DNA of 6,165 bases, from assembly GCA_003171295.1 (NCBI GenBank), contig PMYF01000921.1, positions 1 through 6,165 of the forward strand, read 5' to 3'. Source of the DNA: Acidobacteriota bacterium. GTDB taxonomy: Bacteria > Acidobacteriota > Terriglobia > UBA7540. Below the pieces are notes generated by a model, which did no database searches, was not told the origin of the DNA, and saw nothing but the letters and a program-made list of their open reading frames with translations. The position numbers and the translations under genes are program-made. This document shows positions 1-5,891 of this stretch, piece after piece; positions within the stretch are counted from its first letter, which is position 1; each line of letters starts with the position of its first letter.

Positions 1-1
1 C

Positions 2-58
2 TTCAGTAGGCGCTCCTCCCCCTCACGGGTAGAGTCGCGACCCGACTCGAAAATATGA
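2..58 (+). CDS. possible 3' end of an upstream gene (partial)
   Basis: A reading frame open from the left edge ends with TGA at 56-58, which overlaps the ATG of the type III polyketide synthase at 55 in an ATGA arrangement. The visible tail would read FSRRSSPSRVESRPDSKI, a charged, Ser/Arg-rich and probably disordered C-terminus. The other two forward frames have stops at 7-9 and 30-32. The same ATGA overlap occurs at the next gene junction, which supports the idea of a coupled upstream gene, and the synthase start has no clear Shine-Dalgarno sequence of its own. Only 18 codons are visible, so a frame open by chance is quite possible and no family can be assigned. A methyltransferase would fit the known phenolic-lipid operons, but nothing in these residues shows it. 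Confidence 0.3.
   Translation, partial: FSRRSSPSRVESRPDSKI
26..48 (+). other. overlapping inverted repeats before the synthase start
   Basis: GAGTCG (32-37) and CGACTC (43-48) form a perfect 6-base-pair stem with a 5-base loop. CGGGT (26-30) and ACCCG (40-44) form a competing stem, and GTCGCGAC (34-41) is itself palindromic. The dyads end six bases before the ATG at 55. They could be an operator, a small mRNA switch or simply GC-rich chance. No U-tract follows, so this is not a good terminator. Confidence 0.3.
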
Positions 59-1110
59 GAATTTCAAACGTCGCTAGCGCATTTCCGGAACACTACTACC
101 CCCAACCCTTCCTCTGCGAGGCGCTGAAAAAGTTCTGGCATGGCCAACTCAACCACCCGGAGTTGCTGGACCGGTTGCATTCCCACTCCTGTATTGACGG
201 CCGCTATCTGGCCCTGCCCGTGGATGCCTACTACAACCTGACCACTTGGGGTCAGGCCAACAACGCCTGGATCGAGTGCGCGCAGGATCTCGGCCAACAA
301 GCTCTCAGCAGCGCCTTGGACGGCGCGGGGCTGACCCCACAGGACATTGACGCCTTGTTCGTGGTCTCGGTCACCGGCATCGCCAGTCCTTCGCTCGATG
401 CCCGTCTGGTGAACCGCCTGGGGCTATCGCCACGCGTTAAACGCATTCCCATCTTTGGTCTCGGTTGCGTGGCTGGAGCCGCCGGGATTGCTCGCGCTGC
501 GGATTACGTGCGCGCTTTTCCCAAGCACGTTGCCGCGCTCCTTTCGGTGGAACTCTGTTCCCTTACCATCCAGAAAGATGACATCTCCATGGCCAACCTG
601 ATTTCCGCAGGGTTATTCGGAGATGGCGCCGCGGCAGTGCTCGTCAACGGGTCCGAGAGAGCTACGCTGGGTCCGGAAATTGTGGCCACGCGATCGGTTT
701 TCTATCCCCAGACCGAGCACATCATGGGTTGGGATATTTCCGAAAAGGGCTTTCAGATTGTGCTGTCTCCCGACCTGCCGGCGTTGATCGTGGAGCACCT
801 GGGCCGGGACGTGGACTCGTTCCTGGCAGACCTGGGATTAGCCCGCCACGACATTGGCAGTTGGATTCTCCACACGGGCGGCCCGAAAATTCTTGAGGCC
901 ACCGCCACGGCGCTCGGGTTGCCGCGGGAAGCACTGGACGCCTCCTGGGAGTGCTTACGCCGAGTTGGTAACCTCTCCTCTGCCTCCGTGCTCCTCGTGC
1001 TGGAGGAAGTTTTCAAGCGGCGGCGCCCGGAAGCCGGAACGTATTCCCTGCTGTCAGCCATGGGGCCGGGTTTCTGTTCTGAGCTGGTGCTTCTGCGGTG
1101 GAATGGATGA
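55..1110 (+). CDS. type III polyketide synthase (chalcone/stilbene synthase family)
   Basis: This 351-residue protein has the usual length and architecture of bacterial type III polyketide synthases, homodimeric cytosolic thiolase-fold enzymes that condense an acyl-CoA starter with malonyl-CoA units and cyclise the product to resorcinols, pyrones or similar rings. The catalytic triad is intact: Cys138 in GLGCVAGA, His273 in ILHTGGPK and Asn306 in RVGNLSSAS. The N-terminal thiolase-like half spans about 1-210 and the C-terminal half about 220-349, ending in the GPGF loop (337-340). The ATG at 55 is the most upstream ATG after an in-frame TAG at 7-9, and the protein begins directly with the family N-terminal strand. 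There is no clear Shine-Dalgarno sequence; translation may be coupled to an upstream frame ending at 58. The stop overlaps the flavoenzyme start by four bases. Starter and ring type cannot be read from sequence; an alkylresorcinol or alkylpyrone synthase is the likeliest guess from context. Confidence 0.95.
   Translation: MRISNVASAFPEHYYPQPFLCEALKKFWHGQLNHPELLDRLHSHSCIDGRYLALPVDAYYNLTTWGQANNAWIECAQDLGQQALSSALDGAGLTPQDIDALFVVSVTGIASPSLDARLVNRLGLSPRVKRIPIFGLGCVAGAAGIARAADYVRAFPKHVAALLSVELCSLTIQKDDISMANLISAGLFGDGAAAVLVNGSERATLGPEIVATRSVFYPQTEHIMGWDISEKGFQIVLSPDLPALIVEHLGRDVDSFLADLGLARHDIGSWILHTGGPKILEATATALGLPREALDASWECLRRVGNLSSASVLLVLEEVFKRRRPEAGTYSLLSAMGPGFCSELVLLRWNG
1097..1110 (+). promoter_or_regulatory. 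ribosome binding site and ATGA start/stop overlap
   Basis: GGTGGA (1097-1102) lies just before the ATG at 1107, whose first four bases ATGA contain the TGA stop (1108-1110) of the synthase. This is the classic arrangement for translational coupling. It favours the ATG at 1107 over the GTG at 1098, which is in the same frame but would start inside the putative ribosome binding site. Confidence 0.6.
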
Positions 1111-2231
1111 GTTTTGAACCCTTGAGAACCGACGTCTGCATCGTGGGCGGAGGCCCCGCGGGCCTCGCCACCGCTATTGCCGCCCGCCAACGGGGCCTGC
1201 AGGTTGTGGTCGCGGATTTCGCCCAGCCACCCATCGATAAGACTTGCGGCGAAGGATTGATGCCCAACACCGTCGCCGCACTGCAAGGGCTTGGCGTAAC
1301 TCTGGGTTCCGAACAGGCCATCCCGTTCCGCGGAATCCGGTTCATCGACGCAGGAATTTCCGCGCAGGGCGCCTTTACCCGAGGGCATGGACTCGGCATC
1401 CGGCGCACCACTTTACACCAGGTCCTCGTGGAGAGGGCAGCCGCAGCGGGAGTGCAATTATTTTGGAGGACGCGTGTGACCAGCCCGGGTCCCGGGGAAT
1501 TTCTGCTGGGCTCGCGCAAAATCCTCAGCCGCTGGATCATCGGCGCGGACGGGCGGAATTCCCAGGTCCGTAAATGGGCGGGGCTGGACCGAGGCCATGC
1601 GCGGCATATCCGCTTCGCGTTCCGGCAACACTTCCGCGCCACCCCGTGGAGCGACTTTGTGGAGGTCCATTGGGGCAGAGACTGCCAGATCGTCATCACT
1701 CCGGTGAGCCCGGCGGAGGTGTGCCTGGTGGTGACGTCCAGGTCACCGCAGTTCCGGTTAAAGGAGGCTCTTGCCGGATTCCCGGAAATCTCCCGGAGGC
1801 TGGAAGGCTGCGCCGCCCTCACCAAGGATCTGGGGGCGGTTTCGGGCCTGCGCGTCATCCCCTCGGTTTGTCAAGGCCCGTTCGCCCTGGTGGGTGATGC
1901 ATCCGGCTCCGTGGATCCTCTCACCGGCGAGGGTCTGGGATTGGCGTTCGAGCAGGCAGGTGCTTTGGCCGAGGCGCTGGCCAACCAGGATCTCTCTTCC
2001 TACCCGGCAGCGCACCGGCGTATCCGGCGCCTACCCGTGCTGATGTCCAGACTACTGCTCGCTATGGAAAAACACGCGTGGCTCCGGCGCCGGGTGTTGA
2101 AGACATTGGCAAGTCAACCTCCATTGTTTGCGCAGCTCCTGGCCACGCATGTCGGAGCCTTTTCGCCGAGAGATTTCGGAATCGGAAACATCCTCAAACT
2201 GGGATGGGGGCTGCTGGCCAGCCCAAGCTGA
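1107..2231 (+). CDS. FAD-dependent oxidoreductase (geranylgeranyl reductase / flavoprotein hydroxylase type)
   Basis: A 374-residue flavoprotein of the PHBH-like fold. The N-terminal dinucleotide-binding motif GGGPAG is at 14-19, with an acidic Asp37 ending the second strand to bind the adenosine ribose. CGEGLMP at 47-53 is a signature of the geranylgeranyl reductase-like group. GADGRNS around 146-152 is the DG motif, and GDASGSVDPLTGEGLG at 263-278 is the second FAD-binding motif. A basic C-terminal region of about 90 residues with several hydrophobic helices follows. The ATG at 1107 was preferred for the ATGA overlap; GTG at 1098 would add three residues. Coupling to a type III polyketide synthase suggests that it hydroxylates or otherwise oxidises the polyketide ring, as SrsC does in Streptomyces griseus phenolic-lipid synthesis. 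Reduction of a prenyl or polyene chain is the alternative. Family assignment is firm; the substrate is inferred. Confidence 0.9.
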   Translation: MSFEPLRTDVCIVGGGPAGLATAIAARQRGLQVVVADFAQPPIDKTCGEGLMPNTVAALQGLGVTLGSEQAIPFRGIRFIDAGISAQGAFTRGHGLGIRRTTLHQVLVERAAAAGVQLFWRTRVTSPGPGEFLLGSRKILSRWIIGADGRNSQVRKWAGLDRGHARHIRFAFRQHFRATPWSDFVEVHWGRDCQIVITPVSPAEVCLVVTSRSPQFRLKEALAGFPEISRRLEGCAALTKDLGAVSGLRVIPSVCQGPFALVGDASGSVDPLTGEGLGLAFEQAGALAEALANQDLSSYPAAHRRIRRLPVLMSRLLLAMEKHAWLRRRVLKTLASQPPLFAQLLATHVGAFSPRDFGIGNILKLGWGLLASPS

Positions 2232-2258
2232 AAACTCAACTTGGGGACCTGTCAACCT

Positions 2259-2864
2259 ATGGCGTCACTCAAAACCAGGTTTAACGCTCCGTTTAACCTC
2301 GCAGCGGTGGTTCTTGCTTTCTGCGCAGCCACGCCAGCCCGTGCTCAAGAAGCTGTGCTGGAGCTCGATCCTGCCCAAACACAGGTGGGCTTCAGCCTGG
2401 GAGATGTTCTGCACAATGTGCACGGAATGTTTAAGCTGAGGTCCGGCACCATCGAGTTCGATCCTGTTACCGGCCATGCCAGCGGCTTGATGTTGGTTGA
2501 CGCAACCAGCGGCGACAGTGGCAGCCACTCCCGGGATCACAAAATGCACAAAGACATCTTGGAAAGCACCCAATATCCGGAGATCACTTTCAGGCCGGAA
2601 AAAGTGCAAGGCCAGGTTTCGCCGCAAGGCGATTCGCAAGTTCAGGTGCTGGGGGTTTTCAATATTCACGGCACCGGCCACCCCCTGACCCTCGCCGTCC
2701 AAGTCCATCGCGCGGGAAGCCAGTTGACAGTCGACACGCACTTCGCCGTCCCCTATGTGAGCTGGGGCCTCAAGAATCCCAGCACATTTGTCCTGCGCGT
2801 CAATCCTATGGTTGATATCGACATCCACGCAGTGGGCCTGTTCAAAGGACCTGCAGCGCCGTAA
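2259..2864 (+). CDS. secreted YceI-family lipid-binding protein
   Basis: A 201-residue protein with a Sec signal peptide: basic N-region (K5, R7), hydrophobic core at about 12-24 and a likely cleavage site after ARA (27-29). Cys22 is not in a proper lipobox, so a soluble periplasmic protein is expected. The mature part has typical YceI features: VGFSLGDVLHNVHGMFKL near the N-terminus, SHSRDHKMHKDILES with YPEITFRP in the middle, and a C-terminal beta-rich half. Known YceI proteins are lipocalin-like barrels that bind long polyisoprenoid or quinone-type lipids in a hydrophobic channel. The ATG at 2259 follows TTGGGGAC (2241-2248), a modest ribosome binding site, and gives a clean signal peptide; TTG at 2241 in the same frame is less likely. 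It lies 27 bases after the flavoenzyme stop, so it is probably in the same operon and could carry that pathway's lipid product, though YceI genes occur in many contexts. Confidence 0.9.
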   Translation: MASLKTRFNAPFNLAAVVLAFCAATPARAQEAVLELDPAQTQVGFSLGDVLHNVHGMFKLRSGTIEFDPVTGHASGLMLVDATSGDSGSHSRDHKMHKDILESTQYPEITFRPEKVQGQVSPQGDSQVQVLGVFNIHGTGHPLTLAVQVHRAGSQLTVDTHFAVPYVSWGLKNPSTFVLRVNPMVDIDIHAVGLFKGPAAP

Positions 2865-2875
2865 CAGGCTGCGGG
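2850..2875 (+). terminator. hairpin spanning the YceI stop codon
   Basis: CCTGCAGC (2850-2857) can pair with GCTGCGGG (2868-2875), giving eight pairs including one G-U, with a 10-base loop that contains the TAA stop (2862-2864). The sequence after it is AAAACGCTC, with no run of T on the + strand, so intrinsic termination would be weak. It may instead protect the 3' end of the operon mRNA or be chance. Confidence 0.3.
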
Positions 2876-2888
2876 AAAACGCTCTTCT

Positions 2889-2999
2889 GCTGTCATTCTG
2901 AGCCCTTCGCTGTCATTCTGTGCGAAGCGAAGAATCTCGCTCTGTGCATTTTCACGAACATACGAGATGCCTCGTCGCCTATCGGCGAGACGACAGTGG
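2889..2999. repeat. dispersed palindromic intergenic repeat (REP/MITE-like)
   Basis: GCTGTCATTCTG occurs twice, at 2889-2900 and 2909-2920. The second copy continues into TGCGAAGCGAAGAATCTCG (2921-2939), close to a dispersed repeat core remembered from many acidobacterial and other soil or environmental genomes. A second arm at about 2963-2996 is an imperfect inverted copy: read on the minus strand it starts CTGTC and ends GCGACGAGGCATCTCG, against GCGAAGAATCTCG in the left arm. The right arm contains a small hairpin, TCGCC (2975-2979) with GGCGA (2984-2988). No transposase or target-site duplication is visible. The doubled left end looks like a partial second copy or a nested insertion. Confidence 0.6.
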
Positions 3000-3113
3000 G
3001 TGCCCGGTACCTTCAATTTCCCTGCCCTCTCCCCGAGGAAAGCGTTACCGACAATTCGAAATCTCCAGCCCTGGCGTTGCCATCTTCTCCTTCCCTCCTG
3101 ACAAGCGGACGAG

Positions 3114-3119
3114 TACAAT
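3114..3119 (+). promoter_or_regulatory. possible -10 element for the small membrane protein gene
   Basis: TACAAT matches five of six bases of a sigma-70 -10 hexamer and lies 64 bases before the ATG at 3183. The sequence 17 bases upstream (TTCCCT at 3091-3096) is a poor -35 and there is no TG extension, so the call is weak. Confidence 0.25.
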
Positions 3120-3182
3120 TCCTGCGCCGCTTGCAGATTGAATACGGGACAACCGGTGGGCTGCGCCGTGGCCCGGAGACCT

Positions 3183-3491
3183 ATGCAGAAAGTCGTTCGC
3201 ATCAGCCTGGGAATTGCCATTGTCGGTCTGGTGCTTTACGCAGCCCAATTGGCGACGCGCGACTGCACGGTGGGCCCATACACTTATGACAATTGCCTGT
3301 GGGTCTGGATTCGCGCGCACGTCGATCTGCCCGCGAGCCGACTAATGCGTATGGCTACGCTGGAGTTTGTGGGAATCGCGCTGGCCCTGGCATTTTACTT
3401 TACATGCCGCTACATTTTCCCCTTTCGGGGGGCGACTCCAGAACCGCAAGATTCGTCGCGGCCCCATGTCTCCGGACCTCCGGCGCATTAG
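3183..3491 (+). CDS. small two-helix membrane protein of unknown function
   Basis: A 102-residue protein that I do not recognise. Two hydrophobic segments are clear: about residues 5-24 (VVRISLGIAIVGLVLYAAQL) and 57-79 (beginning MATLEFVGIALALAFYF). The loop between them contains Cys28 and Cys38, aromatic residues and several charges. The C-terminal 20 or so residues are Pro/Ser-rich and hydrophilic. With Lys3/Arg6 before the first helix and Arg76 after the second, both ends probably lie in the cytoplasm and the Cys-bearing loop in the periplasm. GGAGA (3175-3179) precedes the ATG at 3183, with a rather short spacer; TTG at 3138 in the same frame would add a 15-residue polar extension and is less likely. 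It stands alone between a repeat-bearing gap and the peptidase promoter region, so its neighbours say little about its role. Confidence 0.65.
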   Translation: MQKVVRISLGIAIVGLVLYAAQLATRDCTVGPYTYDNCLWVWIRAHVDLPASRLMRMATLEFVGIALALAFYFTCRYIFPFRGATPEPQDSSRPHVSGPPAH

Positions 3492-3512
3492 CCGATCGCC
3501 GACTCCAGAACC
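3433..3512 (+). repeat. 13-base direct repeat around the end of the small membrane gene
   Basis: CGACTCCAGAACC occurs at 3433-3445, inside the 3' end of the membrane protein gene, and again at 3500-3512 just after its stop. The copies are 67 bases apart. This may mark a small past duplication; the sequences flanking the two copies are not otherwise alike. Confidence 0.4.
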
Positions 3513-3574
3513 ATGGGGAGCTTCCATGCCAACGGCTCCCCGCGCAAATTGGCCGCTTCTTGCTTCTGCCGATT

Positions 3575-3583
3575 TGATAGAAT
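3575..3583 (+). promoter_or_regulatory. extended -10 promoter candidate for the M1 peptidase
   Basis: TGATAGAAT (3575-3583) fits an extended -10 element, TG-N followed by TAGAAT, with no good -35 at normal spacing, which is compatible with extended -10 promoters. Transcription would begin near 3588-3591, about 30 bases before the AGGAG and ATG at 3611-3621. Confidence 0.4.
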
Positions 3584-3610
3584 GCCGGACATTAATCAAC
3601 CCCGCGGTGC

Positions 3611-3615
3611 AGGAG
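3611..3615 (+). promoter_or_regulatory. ribosome binding site deciding the peptidase start
   Basis: AGGAG at 3611-3615 is five bases before the ATG at 3621, close to ideal. A second purine run, GGGAGGG (3653-3659), abuts the ATG pair at 3660 and 3663 and is rather too close. The first site therefore favours the start at 3621, even though the second pair gives a more typical signal peptide length. Confidence 0.5.
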
Positions 3616-3620
3616 CTTTG

Positions 3621-5843
3621 ATGTTCTTAGCCACTTCCTATTCGCTTCGCCTGGGAGGGATGATGAAAACCCTTCTCCGTCTCGGGTTGCTGACTGCCCT
3701 CGTCTTGGCCGCCGCCAGCGCCCGCGCCCAAACTTACAAATCCCATATCGAGCATCCCATTGTTCGTTACCAGATGCAGGCCAGGCTCGATCCCGTGGCC
3801 AAGAAGGTCACCGGACATTACACGCTCACCTGGTGGAACCACACCGGCGACGCTATCCCCGACCTCCGCTTTCACATGTATTTGAACGCCTTCAAGAACA
3901 TGGACAGCACTTTCTCCCGCGAGGAATTCGGACGCCGCCGGCGCCGGGACCCGCAGCCGTGGGAGCGGGGGTCCGAGGAAGGAAAGTGGGGCTGGGTGGA
4001 CGTGAACAAACTCCAGATCGTAGGTGGCGCCGAGATCACCCCAGGCATGACCTTCATCCATCCCGATGACGACAACGACGCTGACCAAAGCGTCATGCGG
4101 GTTGCGCTGCCGCAGCCGATCCCGCCAAACGGCACAATCGAACTGGCCGTGGACTTCACCGCTCAGTTGCCCCGATCGGTGGCGCGCAACGGCTACGAGG
4201 GCGATTATTTTCTGCTGGCCCAGTGGTTCCCCAAGATCGGCGTTTACGAAGGCGCCGGCGAGCGCGGTCGCAAAGAGGGTGGATGGAATTGCCACCAGTA
4301 TCATGCCCACACGGAGTTCTACGCCGACTACGGTGTGTATGACGTTGCACTCACGGCTCCCTCGAGCTACGTGGTGGGCGCGACGGGATTCCGCCTCAGC
4401 GAACAGCACAATTCCGACGGCACTACGACCTATCACCAATATCAAGAGGACGTACACGATTTTGCCTGGACGGCCTGTCCGCGCTTCGTGAAGGTCACGC
4501 GCACCTTCGATTGGCGCAAAGAGGTCAGCGGCGAGGAAATCAACAAATGGGCGGCCTTCTTGAATGTCCCCCCCGAGCAGGAGGCGCTGCGCGACGTTAG
4601 CGTTACGTTGCTGGTGCGCCCGGGCCACGTGAACATTACGGATCGCTACTTCCGCTCGATTTTTGCCGGCTTGAAGTACTTCGGCCTCTGGTACGGGCAG
4701 TATCCCTACGACACGCTCACGGTCGTAGACACGCCCCGGAATTCCGCCACCTGCTGCATGGAGTACCCAACCTTCATTACGGTCGGCACCAACTTCTGGC
4801 CTGGCGAACATTCCTTCAGTCCGGAAGGCGTGACCGTGCATGAGTTCGGCCACCAGTTCTGGTACGGTTTGGTGGGCAACAACGAATTCGAAGAGGCCTT
4901 CCTAGACGAGGGATTCAACACCTACTCGACCGGCAAGGTCCTGGAAACTGCCTACGGCGCGCAATGCTCCTACGAGCGAGTCCTGGGTGTGCCGATTCCC
5001 TCCTTCGCCTGGTTGGAGGTCCCGTTGCCGGCATTTCCCTTCGCGGGCGTACCGTCGATCCCGATCGGACCGTATTTCTCTTGTGTGCAAACTCCAGAAC
5101 GCACCGCCGACCGCGGGTCGTATCTGGAGAACGCCAAGAGCGACGACTTGGCGCGTTTCGGGTGGGAATACTTGAACGGGGCCAGCTATGGGAATAATTC
5201 GTATGGACGCGTGGGGCTGACGCTCCGCACCCTCGAAAGCTACCTGGGCGAACAAACCATGGCCCGCGTGATGCGCGCCTATCACCAGCGCTGGCGCTAC
5301 CGGCACCCGTGCCTCGAAGATTTCATCACGGCAGTAAACGAAGTCTCGGGTCAAAATATGAATTGGTTCTCCCAGGAATTCTTCCATAGTTCCAATGTCG
5401 CGGACTATACGATTGATCTGGTGAAAAGTGAGGTCGTGGAAGGAAAGCTCGGCGTGTACGATGTCGCCGGGAAAAAGCAAACCTTCTCGGAAAAGGAAAC
5501 CCCAAAGGGCGCCGGGAAAAATGCGAAAAAACAGTATCACTCGACCGTCACGGTACGCAGGTTGGGAGAAACGCTGGCCCCCGTGGATATTCTGGTGCGC
5601 TTCGAGAATGGTGAAACCGCGTGGGAACAGTGGAACGGTCAATATCGCTGGGTGCGATACACCTATCTGAAACCGACAAAGGTGGTTTCCGCCGAGGTCG
5701 ATCCGGCGCGCAAGCTGGCGCTGGAAGCCAACTTCACCAACAACAGCCGCACCGAAGAAGACAATCGCGCTGCCGCCAAATGGTACGTGCGCTGGATTTT
5801 CTGGCTTGAGAACCTGTTCTTCTCTGCCGGTTTTTTCAGTTAA
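3621..5843 (+). CDS. secreted M1-family zinc metallopeptidase
   Basis: This 740-residue protein is a gluzincin aminopeptidase-like enzyme. The Zn site is complete: HEFGH at 407-411 and Glu430 in FLDEGF, exactly HEXXH-X18-E. The substrate-anchoring motif, GXMEN in classic members, is here CCMEYPT (378-384). Tyr528 in NSYGRVG is the likely transition-state tyrosine. An N-terminal beta-sandwich domain occupies about 40-330, including WFPKIGVYE and a Trp/His/Tyr-rich stretch; a helical region follows the catalytic domain. Near residues 105-109 is a run of five Arg. The signal peptide core is LLRLGLLTALVLAAASARA, with probable cleavage after residue 36, so it acts in the periplasm or outside. The start at 3621 has the better ribosome binding site; 3660 or 3663 would give a shorter, more usual signal peptide. 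The last 19 residues are aromatic and hydrophobic. A membrane protein gene follows after 48 bases. The peptidase family is secure; natural substrates are unknown. Confidence 0.93.
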   Translation: MFLATSYSLRLGGMMKTLLRLGLLTALVLAAASARAQTYKSHIEHPIVRYQMQARLDPVAKKVTGHYTLTWWNHTGDAIPDLRFHMYLNAFKNMDSTFSREEFGRRRRRDPQPWERGSEEGKWGWVDVNKLQIVGGAEITPGMTFIHPDDDNDADQSVMRVALPQPIPPNGTIELAVDFTAQLPRSVARNGYEGDYFLLAQWFPKIGVYEGAGERGRKEGGWNCHQYHAHTEFYADYGVYDVALTAPSSYVVGATGFRLSEQHNSDGTTTYHQYQEDVHDFAWTACPRFVKVTRTFDWRKEVSGEEINKWAAFLNVPPEQEALRDVSVTLLVRPGHVNITDRYFRSIFAGLKYFGLWYGQYPYDTLTVVDTPRNSATCCMEYPTFITVGTNFWPGEHSFSPEGVTVHEFGHQFWYGLVGNNEFEEAFLDEGFNTYSTGKVLETAYGAQCSYERVLGVPIPSFAWLEVPLPAFPFAGVPSIPIGPYFSCVQTPERTADRGSYLENAKSDDLARFGWEYLNGASYGNNSYGRVGLTLRTLESYLGEQTMARVMRAYHQRWRYRHPCLEDFITAVNEVSGQNMNWFSQEFFHSSNVADYTIDLVKSEVVEGKLGVYDVAGKKQTFSEKETPKGAGKNAKKQYHSTVTVRRLGETLAPVDILVRFENGETAWEQWNGQYRWVRYTYLKPTKVVSAEVDPARKLALEANFTNNSRTEEDNRAAAKWYVRWIFWLENLFFSAGFFS

Positions 5844-5880
5844 CCGGGCCGGTGGAAAGAATACCTCATTGCACTTAAAG

Positions 5881-5887
5881 GGAGAGG
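5881..5887 (+). promoter_or_regulatory. ribosome binding site of the downstream membrane gene
   Basis: GGAGAGG at 5881-5887 lies four to seven bases before the ATG at 5892, depending on which part pairs with the 16S rRNA. It is a good site and confirms a real gene start near the right edge. Confidence 0.6.
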
Positions 5888-5891
5888 AAAG

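Larger units (their letters stand above)
2865..3182. other. 318-base intergenic region
   Basis: No convincing gene is seen on either strand. The left half holds the two-armed dispersed repeat at about 2889-2999. The stretch from 3000 to about 3110 shows no recognisable structure. A TACAAT hexamer at 3114-3119 is a possible -10 element for the small membrane protein gene. A minus-strand frame across this region is judged spurious because part of it is translated from the repeat. Confidence 0.6.

Noticed and set aside
1013..1858. Minus-strand frame of 281 codons opposite the flavoenzyme
   Set aside because: Low-complexity Arg/Pro/Ser-rich product, antisense to a gene with intact FAD motifs.
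2322..2324. Cys22 of the YceI protein as a lipoprotein cysteine
   Set aside because: The preceding residues are LAF rather than a lipobox with Ala/Gly/Ser at -1, and a good signal peptidase I site follows.
2889..2939. CRISPR-like direct repeats
   Set aside because: Only two short copies 20 bases apart, and the second belongs to a known type of dispersed palindromic repeat.
2753..3220. Minus-strand frame of 155 codons across the intergenic region
   Set aside because: Its middle reads SEILRFAQND, the translation of the dispersed repeat, and its ends overlap two real genes. No ribosome binding site or domain is visible.
3512..3528. Hairpin CATGGGG-AGC-TTCCATG as a terminator after the small membrane gene
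   Set aside because: The stem needs two G-U pairs and no T-tract follows, so it does not support a terminator call.
3627..4853. Minus-strand frame of 408 codons inside the peptidase
   Set aside because: It is antisense to a strongly recognisable M1 peptidase in a GC-rich region, where long antisense frames are common. The product has no recognisable domain.
4902..5642. Minus-strand frame of 246 codons opposite the peptidase C-terminal half
   Set aside because: Antisense shadow of a conserved gene, with no domain or start signal.
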